Origin: a virus
Virus record (IMG/VR): IMGVR_UViG_3300006802_000343
Location: 1 to 30,508 of that record
Length of the DNA stretch: 30,508 bases
Reading direction: 5' to 3' (one strand)
The notes below the pieces were generated by a model, which was given only the letters and a program-made list of their open reading frames with translations, was not told where the DNA came from and searched no databases. Shown here one piece after another: positions 1-7,098 of the stretch. The stretch's first letter is position 1; each line of letters starts with the position of its first letter. Both the position numbers and the translations under genes were made by a program.

Positions 1-1
1 A

Positions 2-181
2 CGGGACGACCATCTGCTAGATGCGCTAAGATATGTTGTAATGAGCAGACCGTATATGCCTAAGGCACCAGAGAATAGAAAAAAACTTGACAGATTACAA
101 GAAAGTATGATACAAGACCAGCAACGAGCAGCAACTAGAAAGAAAACTAATAAAAGTGAATTCGGTGGAATTTACAGATAG
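2..181 (+). CDS. terL: Terminase large subunit, C-terminal end (partial)
   Basis: Only the last 59 codons are in the window; the frame is open to the left edge and stops with TAG at 179-181. The readable start includes DDHLLDALRYVVM, which resembles the last acidic motif of the terminase nuclease domain (aspartates followed by DALRY). The rest is a basic, glutamine- and lysine-rich tail. In the family this protein is the packaging motor ATPase and the nuclease that cuts concatemeric DNA at the portal. The portal gene about 1 kb downstream fits. The ATPase domain lies outside the window, so the call rests on the terminal motif and gene order. Confidence 0.75.
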   Translation, partial: RDDHLLDALRYVVMSRPYMPKAPENRKKLDRLQESMIQDQQRAATRKKTNKSEFGGIYR

Positions 182-530
182 GGAAACAATGTTACGCAAG
201 ATGAACCCAAGTAGAAAATCGGGCAAAATAGTGGCAAAAACTCAGCCGTTTAAACCAGATAAATCTAAAGGTAAATATAAAGAAGCAATGAAACGGGTTA
301 TAGAAAATCGCGGCAAAGCAATACCTAAGCCTATGCCTAAACCTCCTAGTGGTGGCAAGTATGGGCCTATAGGCAAAAAGCCCGGTAAACCCGGTAAGCC
401 TGTTAAGATTCCGGCTGATAAAGGACGACCTGTTTCAGGACGACCTGTTTCTGGTATGCCCGGTATGACTTATCGCAACCAGAAGCAGCGCGTAATGGCT
501 AGGTTAAAGAAAATGAACGAGAACGCCTAA
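156..530 (+). CDS. Small basic protein of unknown function
   Basis: 124 residues from GTG at 156, or 113 from the in-frame ATG at 189. The first overlaps the terminase end by 26 bases; the second begins after it. Neither has a convincing ribosome binding site, so the start is open. The product is very rich in lysine, proline and glycine (for example GKKPGKPGKPVK) and carries a duplicated GRPVS encoded by a 15-base tandem repeat near 423-452. No hydrophobic segment is visible. Its stop overlaps the next start as TAATG. The charge suggests nucleic-acid binding or a minor virion component, but that is inference; I recognise no family. Confidence 0.7.
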   Translation: MNSVEFTDRETMLRKMNPSRKSGKIVAKTQPFKPDKSKGKYKEAMKRVIENRGKAIPKPMPKPPSGGKYGPIGKKPGKPGKPVKIPADKGRPVSGRPVSGMPGMTYRNQKQRVMARLKKMNENA

Positions 531-907
531 TGCGGATTGCCGAAAGCGTACCTGCTTTTTGTTCTGCCTGTTATGGACAAGAACCTGATGCTATCTATGT
601 AGATTTTGAGTCTGCGTGGGACGGCCCAATTATTGATGATGCCAACGGCATGAAAATTAGTATTGATGATTTAGTTATTTGTGAGAGATGTCTTTTAGCA
701 GCGGCTAATCTTAAAGGCTTAGATGCCACTAAAGATTTGCGTGAAGAAAATTTAGAACTTGGCGTATTAGTCGAAAAGTTAGAAGAAAAAATTAAAGAAA
801 AAGATATGATGATTAATGATTTAAGCCACACCGTAAGTACTTTGATTAAAAATCCTGTGGAGCGGAAAAAGGGTCGGCCTAAAACCATAGTGCCTGAGAC
901 TGCTTAA
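530..907 (+). CDS. Zinc-ribbon and coiled-coil protein
   Basis: 125 residues starting at an ATG that shares its A with the preceding stop (TAATG). The N-terminal half has two CxxC pairs, CSAC near residues 11-14 and CERC near 51-54, separated by a segment with WDGPIIDD and IDDLVICE; together these look like a four-cysteine zinc site. Residues about 70-105 are charged and heptad-like and probably form a coiled coil. The C-terminus is basic (KKGRPK). Proteins of this look are common between terminase and portal in actinobacterial phages, though their role is not established. The stop overlaps the next start (TAATG). Confidence 0.72.
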   Translation: MRIAESVPAFCSACYGQEPDAIYVDFESAWDGPIIDDANGMKISIDDLVICERCLLAAANLKGLDATKDLREENLELGVLVEKLEEKIKEKDMMINDLSHTVSTLIKNPVERKKGRPKTIVPETA

Positions 908-1137
908 TGTACGAAGCACTTTTAGGCATAATGGTTCTTGGCTTTATTGGCAATAACTTAGTTTGGCTTTTATATCTTCGTAAATATCAAAAAGATGTGG
1001 ACGAGCAGATACAAACTTTGTTAAACCGAATTCAGGCTCCGACTTACATAACGCCAGTAAAGACAGACAAAAAAGAAAGTCCTAAACGGCCCTCAATGCT
1101 TGACGACCAATATTTGACCCTGAGTATGAGGCCGTAG
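907..1137 (+). CDS. Membrane-anchored small protein, apparently frameshifted near its end
   Basis: The 76-codon frame begins at an ATG sharing a base with the previous stop. Residues about 4-24 are a hydrophobic helix followed by basic residues, so it probably sits in the membrane with a charged tail inside. The frame closes at TAG 1135-1137. The -1 frame, open from about 1103 to TAA at 1182-1184, reads as good protein (FDPEYEAVGKINPDH) and ends in the TAATG overlap with the portal start that this phage uses elsewhere. One extra T in the run at 1113-1115 would join the two parts into about 92 residues. Either a sequencing or real indel, or an unusual frameshift, is likely. Function is unknown. 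Confidence 0.6.
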   Translation: MYEALLGIMVLGFIGNNLVWLLYLRKYQKDVDEQIQTLLNRIQAPTYITPVKTDKKESPKRPSMLDDQYLTLSMRP

Positions 1138-1183
1138 GTAAAATTAATCCTGACCACATCGAAAATCACAGAAACGGTAATTA

Positions 1184-3151
1184 ATGGCTGACCTTACAGT
1201 AAAAGAACTTAATGGACTTCTTGCTAAATCAAAAAACGCTAAGTCTCGGCTCCAAGCAGATTGGTTTCTTAATCTTTCTTATTTTGCTGGCGACCAATGG
1301 GTATTTTGGAATAACGGTCGCATAGATAAACCGCGTTTACCTGATTGGCGCGTTACGCTAACAGATAACCGTATTATGCCTGTAGCCTTGTCGCGGGTTG
1401 CCCGTAAATTAAAAAATCGTCCTGTTTTCGTCGCTACTCCATTTAGCGCAGATGAAGAAGATTTATCTGGTGCTGAACTTGCCGAAAAAATTTTACAATA
1501 CGATTGGCAGCACCTTAATCTTAGTGACAAATTACACTTAGTACAGTTATGGTCAGAACTTACAGGGGCAGGATTTTGGAAAATATATTGGGACTCTACT
1601 AAGGGCGATAAAGCAGAATATGTTATGGCAGATGATAAGCCATATCGTGACCAAAGCGATAAACTTGTTACCCGTGACCGCATACAGGAGTTAGGTTTAA
1701 ACGACCTCGTAGAACAGAAACAGTTACAAACTAAATCTATTGCTCGCGGTGATATTACAGTAGATGTATTGTCTCCGTTTGAGGTTTTCCCTGACCCGCT
1801 TGCTACTTACATACATGACGCTGAGTGGGTTATTGAGGAAAAAGTACGCTCCAAAGAATATGTAAAAACTAAATATGGGATTGACGCAAAAGAGGACGCT
1901 GATGCTCCTATTGGCGTGGCTGAGTCTCGTATGTTTACAACTGGTTCGGGAGATGAAACATATAAGGGCGTAGCCGTTAGAGAATATTATGGTAAACCGT
2001 CTGATAAACACCCTGATGGTTTATGGGCGGTTTGGATTAACGATAAAATTGTCAAACATGAGCCTCTTAGTAATTCTCCTTATATGGATTGCCCCTATGT
2101 TATGTTTAGATGCCAGCCTATTCCGGGGCGCTTTTGGCCTACCTCTGTAACTACTCAGTTACGCGGCCCTCAGACTGACCTTAATAAGATTAAGTCTCAG
2201 ATTCGTGAGAACGCTATTCGTCTTGGTAATGCGTCGGTAATGATTAGTCGCCAAGCCAATGTAGATTATACAGGTATTCCCGGCGAGGAAATTTTCTTTG
2301 ATGATACACTTCCAAATTCTGTCCCACAATTCTTACGGCCACCCGACCTTCCGGCTTATGTGTTACAAGAAATTGACCGTATTGAGGCATCTATTCAGGA
2401 GATTAGTGGACTCCATGAAGTGTCTAAGGCTTCCGTCCCAGCAGGTGTTACAGCGGCCTCTGCTATTAATTTATTACAAGAGGCTGACGATACACGGCTT
2501 GGGCCGGAAATTACTGATATGGAGACTAGCCTTGCGTATGCGGGTAATCTTATTCTTAAACTAAGGGCTAAATTTAATGATGATAATCGCATGATTCAGA
2601 TTGCGGGTGAAGATGGAGATTGGGATATCTTTGAGTTTAGAGGCACAATGCTGAAAGATAATACCAATGTAGAGGTACAGGCTGGTTCTGCTATGCCTAG
2701 GTCTAAGGCTGCTAAACAGGCTGCTATGACTGAAATCTTTAATATGGCTATTCAGTACGGTATGAACATTGACCCGCGCCAGATTCGTAAATTCCTTAGG
2801 GATTATGAGGTTGGCGGTCTTGATAAATTGTTCGCAAATGTTACGCAAGATGAACAGCAAGTGGTTAGAGAAAATAGAAAACTCTTACGCGGGGAAGCAA
2901 TTGATATTAATGATTGGGACGATGATGATTTCCATATTGCGGCCCACGAAGATGAACAAAAATCACGCAGGTATGAACGGGCAGATGAAGCGGCTAAAGC
3001 AATATTCCAAGCCCATGTTAATGCTCACCGTGAGCGTAAAGTACAGCAGATAGACGCGCAGGCTATGAGTCCACCTCCCGGCATGGAATTAGCACCACCA
3101 CAGATGCCTCAAATGATTCCGCCACAAGGTAATCCTAATGCCCCTCAGTAA
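1184..3151 (+). CDS. Portal protein (podovirus / P22-like type)
   Basis: 655 residues, ATG at 1184. Portals form the dodecameric ring at one capsid vertex through which terminase pumps DNA and to which the adaptor attaches. Support: N-terminal FAGDQW segment; DNRIMPVALSRVARKLKNRP; the central block PGRFWPTSVTTQLRGPQ followed by LNKIKSQIRENA; and GVTAASAINLLQEADDTRLGP leading into a long helical region, all typical of P22-type portals. The C-terminus is proline- and methionine-rich (PPPGMELAPPQMPQM), probably a flexible tail. Length and position, after terminase and before scaffold and capsid, fit. The next gene starts inside its last codons. Confidence 0.85.
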   Translation: MADLTVKELNGLLAKSKNAKSRLQADWFLNLSYFAGDQWVFWNNGRIDKPRLPDWRVTLTDNRIMPVALSRVARKLKNRPVFVATPFSADEEDLSGAELAEKILQYDWQHLNLSDKLHLVQLWSELTGAGFWKIYWDSTKGDKAEYVMADDKPYRDQSDKLVTRDRIQELGLNDLVEQKQLQTKSIARGDITVDVLSPFEVFPDPLATYIHDAEWVIEEKVRSKEYVKTKYGIDAKEDADAPIGVAESRMFTTGSGDETYKGVAVREYYGKPSDKHPDGLWAVWINDKIVKHEPLSNSPYMDCPYVMFRCQPIPGRFWPTSVTTQLRGPQTDLNKIKSQIRENAIRLGNASVMISRQANVDYTGIPGEEIFFDDTLPNSVPQFLRPPDLPAYVLQEIDRIEASIQEISGLHEVSKASVPAGVTAASAINLLQEADDTRLGPEITDMETSLAYAGNLILKLRAKFNDDNRMIQIAGEDGDWDIFEFRGTMLKDNTNVEVQAGSAMPRSKAAKQAAMTEIFNMAIQYGMNIDPRQIRKFLRDYEVGGLDKLFANVTQDEQQVVRENRKLLRGEAIDINDWDDDDFHIAAHEDEQKSRRYERADEAAKAIFQAHVNAHRERKVQQIDAQAMSPPPGMELAPPQMPQMIPPQGNPNAPQ

Positions 3152-3284
3152 GTATGATGAATGGCTTGGTGGAAAGGGTGCTGCTAAAAAGTTAATGACA
3201 GCGTTAGTAAAAGAATACGGCGAAGAAAAAGCAAAGCAAATTTTCTACGCTAAAGTAAACATAGCAAAACGAAAGAGTAAATAA
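3138..3284 (+). CDS. Small basic conserved phage protein
   Basis: 48 residues starting at ATG 3138 inside the end of the portal gene (14-base overlap) and stopping at TAA 3282-3284, which shares its last A with the next ATG. The core reads GGKGAAKKLMTALVKEYG then EEKAKQIFYAKVN. This pattern, a glycine-lysine start, a YG-E-K turn and a terminal FYA motif, occurs in small proteins of many tailed phages near the portal or head genes, with no settled function. The tight coupling on both sides supports real translation. Confidence 0.6.
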   Translation: MPLSKYDEWLGGKGAAKKLMTALVKEYGEEKAKQIFYAKVNIAKRKSK

Positions 3285-3565
3285 TGGCAAAAGAAAAAAA
3301 AGAAAAAAAGAGTAAGAAGGCCGCAAAGCCTGTTACGCATATTGATTCTACTAATGCGCGTGATGATTTAGATGCGCGTGTAGGCCACTTTGTTCAGGCT
3401 GTAAATGGTGAGCATCAGGGACGCTACGGTGTGCTTGATTCTGTTGCTACGGTAGGTACTGACGGTTATCCGTCTAGTGTAGTAGTTGTAACCCGCGATG
3501 ATGAAAATGAATACATTGTGGTTGACTATGCTGATTTAGTACCTGCTGAGGCTGGTGAGCGATAA
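3284..3565 (+). CDS. Small head-region protein with KOW/SH3-like core
   Basis: 93 residues, ATG overlapping the preceding stop (TAATG). A very lysine-rich start (about 18 residues) precedes a compact domain: VGHFVQAVNGEHQGRYGVLD, then SSVVVVTRDDENEYIVVDYADLVPA. The GEHxGRYGV turn followed by beta strands resembles a KOW or SH3-like barrel, and similar proteins lie between portal and scaffold in actinophages. A role as a head decoration or connector accessory protein is plausible but unproven. Its stop overlaps the next gene's ATG. Confidence 0.65.
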   Translation: MAKEKKEKKSKKAAKPVTHIDSTNARDDLDARVGHFVQAVNGEHQGRYGVLDSVATVGTDGYPSSVVVVTRDDENEYIVVDYADLVPAEAGER

Positions 3566-3816
3566 TGACAGCAGATGAATTTTACCGTTCTCTGCTTAGT
3601 CTTATCGAAAACGCGCCTGATGGTGTAGACCAAGAAGTACTAGACCATCTTACTGCTGCTTCTGATTCATTAAATGATTCTATGGACGAAGGTATTAGCC
3701 CCGGTCAACAGGCCGCTAAAGAGGCTATGCCAGAAGATGCCGAAGAAGATATGAACGAAGGTGAGTCTTATGAGTCACCCGGTAAAGAAGCCGCTATACA
3801 GGCTACACAAAAATAA
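3565..3816 (+). CDS. Acidic small protein upstream of scaffold
   Basis: 83 residues from an ATG overlapping the previous stop. It is strongly acidic and has an internal approximate duplication in the second half: an MDEG-ISPG-QQAAKEA segment followed by MNEG-ESPG-KEAAIQA. The scaffold gene downstream also begins with MDEG. No membrane segment or catalytic motif is visible. Its place between portal and scaffold suggests a head assembly accessory, but I cannot name a family. Confidence 0.65.
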   Translation: MTADEFYRSLLSLIENAPDGVDQEVLDHLTAASDSLNDSMDEGISPGQQAAKEAMPEDAEEDMNEGESYESPGKEAAIQATQK

Positions 3817-3950
3817 GCAACAATTACACATTAATTTAGTAAGCATTGATAGTTTCACAACAAGACTAGGCCAAGGACTCCTAATAAGGCCAAGGCAATA
3901 ATGTACAGCCGTTTAATTAGGATATAAGTTACAGCCGGAAAGAGAATGAC
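3817..3950 (+). other. Untranslated gap before scaffold, with short repeats
   Basis: This 134-base stretch is one of the few real gaps in the + strand block. It holds two copies of GGCCAAGG (3869-3876 and 3888-3895), with a third inside the scaffold gene at 3987-3994, and two copies of ACAGCCG (near 3905 and 3932). No convincing hairpin or sigma70 promoter is seen; TATAAG near 3924 lacks a matching -35. The repeats may be a protein-binding or regulatory site for scaffold and capsid expression. That is inference. Confidence 0.3.
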
Positions 3951-4760
3951 ATGGACGAAGGAACTAGCGTACAGCCTGAGGATAACGGCCAAGGCGTAGA
4001 GACTTCACAAGAATCTAGCCCATTAGATGAATTATATGATTTATCTGGTGTGCCAGATGAACAGAGGCCACATATTGAGCCAATCCTCCAAGATGTTCAG
4101 CGGAATGTAAATTCTAAGTTTGAGCAGGCGGCGGATTATCGTAAACAATGGGAACCATATGAGGAATTAGGGGTAAATGAAGTAGACCCCGCCTTAATGG
4201 AGGAATTGCTTGCGATTGCTGAAATTGCTGACGATGAAGAAGCCCTACGAGAGTGGTGGCAAGGATTAGGTAGCGAAAGAGGTTGGGCAGAGAACAATTT
4301 GGATTCAGAAGAAGATGATTTTGACTTTGATGATGATAATGAGTTTTCTACCGCTGACCTTAAGCAGTTACAAGAATCTATCGAACAAGCAATAGAAGCA
4401 AAAACGGCACCATTATTTGAGAAAGAGAGAGAAAGGGAGCAGGAGCGTTTATTGGCAGAAGCCGATAGAGAGATTTCTACAAAACTTTCTCAACTTAAAG
4501 AAGAATATGGAGAGTTTGACGAGCAGGCAGTTTGTAAGTTGGCTCTTTCCTATGATGATGAAGATGCGATAGAAAAGGGTTTTGAGGATTACAAGAATCT
4601 GATAAAATCGGCGCAAGATGGTGTATTTGAGTCTAAAAGTGATGCTCCGGCACCACCAGAAGGCTCCGGCGTTGCTGACACTACTCCTGCGAATATCACA
4701 TCATTTTCAGACGCAAAATTGGCCGCTGTGGAACGAATTAAAGCAAACAATCAACAGTAA
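3951..4760 (+). CDS. Capsid scaffolding protein
   Basis: 269 residues, ATG at 3951. Scaffolds guide capsid protein into a procapsid and then leave or are degraded. Sequence features fit: highly acidic, helical and coiled-coil, without enzyme motifs. DVQRNVNSKFEQAADYRKQW near residues 48-67 is the kind of segment seen in tailed-phage scaffolds, an aspartate-rich stretch lies near 120-132, a long glutamate/arginine/lysine helix spans about 140-200, and the C-terminus has a short conserved-looking helix (FSDAKLAAVERIKANN), often the capsid-binding end. It lies 12 bases before the major capsid gene. Confidence rests on composition and position. Confidence 0.8.
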   Translation: MDEGTSVQPEDNGQGVETSQESSPLDELYDLSGVPDEQRPHIEPILQDVQRNVNSKFEQAADYRKQWEPYEELGVNEVDPALMEELLAIAEIADDEEALREWWQGLGSERGWAENNLDSEEDDFDFDDDNEFSTADLKQLQESIEQAIEAKTAPLFEKEREREQERLLAEADREISTKLSQLKEEYGEFDEQAVCKLALSYDDEDAIEKGFEDYKNLIKSAQDGVFESKSDAPAPPEGSGVADTTPANITSFSDAKLAAVERIKANNQQ

Positions 4761-4772
4761 AGGTAATTTACA

Positions 4773-6011
4773 ATGGCTACACAGACATTGGCTACCGCTG
4801 ACGCAATCTTAAAGGACTTGTATGTTGGGCCTATTGTTGAGCAGTTAAACAATAAGACCTATATGCTTGACCAGATTGAGCGCGACAGCGATTCGATTGA
4901 CCATACTGGTCGTCGTGCGGTTGTTCCCGTCCATACCTCGCGTAACCGAGGACGCGGTTCGCGTGGTTCTAATTCCACGCTTCCCGTCGCAGGTAAGCAG
5001 GCATGGCAGGACGCAATCGTAAACATTAAGTATCACTACTACGCAATTGAGGTAGATGACCCGGCTATCGCCGCCACCAAGAACAATGAGGGTGCTTTCA
5101 TTAATGTTCTTGATGCGGAGACTAAGGGCGTTGCTCAGGATATGCGTAAGGACATTAACCGTCAGGTATTTGGTACTGGCGATGGTAGGTTGGCAGCCGT
5201 TCGTGCCAGTTCCGCCGTTGCTTCTCCGCAGGTGGTTAATGTTACTACTGATGTTCAGTACATTCAGGTTGGCGATGTTGTAGATGTTCTCGTCGCTGCT
5301 ACTGGCGCTACCACTAACGGTGTTGTTGGTGCTACGGTTACTGCGCGTGATACCACCGCAGGTTCCGAGACTATCACTATTGACACGGCGTTAGCAGGTA
5401 CGGTTGGTACTACCTATGCGGTGTATCTGACTGGTTCTAGGAGTCAGGAAATGGACGGACTTAGGAACATTGTTTCTTCGTCGCGTACTCTCCACTCCAT
5501 TGACTCGTCTACCGCTGGTAATGAGTTCTGGAATTCTAAGGTAACTGCCGTTGGTGGCGTTGCTGGCGAGAGTTCCTTCACTAAATTGCTTGACGATGTT
5601 GCTCAGAATGGTAACGGAGAAGTTGATGTTTTTGTTACTACTCGCGGCGTTCGTCGTCGGCTTGCTGACTCGTATCAGTCCACCAAGCGTTTTAATGACG
5701 CTAAGGCCGTTCAGGTTCATGGTGGTTACACGGCAATCCTCGTTAATGAGGTTCCTGTCGTTGCTGATGATGAGGCTCCTAAGGGCTATGCCTTTGGTAT
5801 CAACAAGGATTCGTTCCGTTGGTTCCAGCAGGAGGGGCCGGGTTGGTTACAGCAGAAGGATAGCGGCATTTTTCATCTGAAAGATGGTGCTACCGCTGGT
5901 GGTAAGGTCAATGTATGGCAGGCGTGGTTTAAGTGGTACTCCGCGCTTGGTTGCGTTGCTCCTAACCGCAACGGTGTCCTTACTGGTTGTACTGACGACG
6001 CAGCAGCCTAG
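4773..6011 (+). CDS. Major capsid protein (HK97 fold)
   Basis: 412 residues, ATG at 4773 preceded by AAAGG. It forms the icosahedral shell. Support: an N-arm, an early beta segment (RAVVPVHTSRNRGRGSRG), the spine-helix region with DAETKGVAQDMRKDINRQVFG, a beta-rich insertion at about residues 155-220 (GDVVDVLVAATG, TITIDTALAG) probably inserted in the core, and a late segment with FFQQEGPGW-like and WQAWFKWYSALGC. Length and place after scaffold and before a terminator are usual. Codons are richer in C and G at third positions than in neighbouring genes, typical of a very highly expressed gene. Confidence 0.88.
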   Translation: MATQTLATADAILKDLYVGPIVEQLNNKTYMLDQIERDSDSIDHTGRRAVVPVHTSRNRGRGSRGSNSTLPVAGKQAWQDAIVNIKYHYYAIEVDDPAIAATKNNEGAFINVLDAETKGVAQDMRKDINRQVFGTGDGRLAAVRASSAVASPQVVNVTTDVQYIQVGDVVDVLVAATGATTNGVVGATVTARDTTAGSETITIDTALAGTVGTTYAVYLTGSRSQEMDGLRNIVSSSRTLHSIDSSTAGNEFWNSKVTAVGGVAGESSFTKLLDDVAQNGNGEVDVFVTTRGVRRRLADSYQSTKRFNDAKAVQVHGGYTAILVNEVPVVADDEAPKGYAFGINKDSFRWFQQEGPGWLQQKDSGIFHLKDGATAGGKVNVWQAWFKWYSALGCVAPNRNGVLTGCTDDAAA

Positions 6012-6032
6012 TTAGTAAACTAGTGTAAGATT

Positions 6033-6067
6033 AGGGGGGGTTTAGGAAATACCTAGCCCCCCCTTTT
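6033..6067 (+). terminator. Intrinsic terminator after major capsid gene
   Basis: Seven G (6034-6040) pair with seven C (6057-6063); inside, TAGG (6043-6046) pairs with CCTA (6052-6055) around an AAATA loop. TTTT follows at 6064-6067. Placed 22 bases after the capsid stop and before the next gene, it fits a partial or full stop that raises capsid transcript level relative to tail genes. Confidence 0.85.
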
Positions 6068-6076
6068 CTACTTAAT

Positions 6077-6475
6077 ATGGAAATAAAACCAGCGACAATT
6101 GACCAAATCATTAAAGGCCGCAACGGTAAGCGTGTGGTCATTACTAATGATGTTGGAGATGTTGCTCGCCAGATTAAAGAAGTAAGTCCTGACTTAGAAC
6201 TACATTATAATGAAACGGCACAATATTTTGTAGTCGTACAAAAGCATGAAAATGGAGAACATTTAGTTACTACGGCGCAAGAACTAGATGGTAGTATTGT
6301 GGAGCGTGTGAAACAAATAACAAACCCACAGTATAATTTTGATATAGAAGCGGCTAAAATAGAAAAGGCTGAAAAAGAGGCTATGGAGAAACGACGCAAA
6401 GAGCATATTGGTGAAGTAGGTGAACGCCTAGCGCATGGTTTTCGTAAAGACCTTAACATTAAGAAGAACTTTTGA
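6077..6475 (+). CDS. Unknown protein, first gene after the capsid terminator
   Basis: 132 residues, ATG at 6077, just past the terminator. The N-terminal half is a small alpha/beta region (KRVVITNDVGDVARQIKEV); the second half is highly charged, with lysine/glutamate repeats around residues 93-115 that look like a long helix, ending in a basic tail. No membrane segment or enzyme motif is seen. Genes here in podophages often encode head completion or connector accessory proteins, but I do not recognise this one. Its TGA overlaps the TTG start of the next gene. Confidence 0.7.
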   Translation: MEIKPATIDQIIKGRNGKRVVITNDVGDVARQIKEVSPDLELHYNETAQYFVVVQKHENGEHLVTTAQELDGSIVERVKQITNPQYNFDIEAAKIEKAEKEAMEKRRKEHIGEVGERLAHGFRKDLNIKKNF

Positions 6476-7098
6476 GTACGCTACTAGAAATAACAAATAA
6501 AGTTTTGTCTTACGGATTTTCGTCTGCTCGCTACTTAGACGATGTTCAGGACTGGATTAATGAAGCGCAGGGATACATTGTTAGACAGGCAAACATTCCT
6601 GCTGCTAATACCGTACACACTTTTAGTGTAAGTTTAGGGGATAATTCTTATACTTTGCCTTCTGATTTCGCAAGAATTATAGATGTATATGTAGAAAACG
6701 AAGAAGATGTATTAGAAGAAATTTCTATTAATGATTTTGATGGCCTTGACCCTGACGATAGAGGTACGCCAATTGTTTATATTGTTATTGGAAATGTAAT
6801 GTATTTTGCGCCTACGCCTGATAACACATATACAATTAAAATGCGTTACTACAAACTTCCAGCAACTATGGACGCTAATGATACACCAGAAATACCCGAG
6901 CAATACCAATACTTGTTAGAAACATATGCGTTACATAAAGCATTTCGCAGAGAGTCCGACTTTGAGGCATCACAGTTTTATCGCAATCAGTTTTTCGAAG
7001 ATTTAGCACGACTCAAAGGAGAACTACATAGAAATACGAGAGCCGTACCCGGACAAGTTAAAGGTACATGGCATGGATTTCCACCTTATTACGAATGA
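6472..7098 (+). CDS. Head-tail adaptor protein (podophage type)
   Basis: 208 residues from TTG at 6472, overlapping the previous stop. Adaptors sit below the portal ring and join it to the tail hub. The sequence matches the common podophage adaptor layout: an N-terminal helix with INEAQGYIVRQANIP, a beta segment with YTLPSDFARIIDVYV, an Asp/Gly/Pro turn (DRGTPIVYIV), MYFAPTPDNTYTIKMRYYKLP, then TPEIPEQYQYLLETYALHKAF and a long C-terminal helix. The order adaptor then hub is standard. The end overlaps the next gene as ATGA. Confidence 0.75.
   Translation: MSTLLEITNKVLSYGFSSARYLDDVQDWINEAQGYIVRQANIPAANTVHTFSVSLGDNSYTLPSDFARIIDVYVENEEDVLEEISINDFDGLDPDDRGTPIVYIVIGNVMYFAPTPDNTYTIKMRYYKLPATMDANDTPEIPEQYQYLLETYALHKAFRRESDFEASQFYRNQFFEDLARLKGELHRNTRAVPGQVKGTWHGFPPYYE

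Noticed and set aside
3770-3901. 43-codon + frame across the gap before the scaffold gene
   Set aside because: It overlaps the acidic gene by 47 bases, has no ribosome binding site and shows no protein-like pattern; the gap reads better as untranslated.
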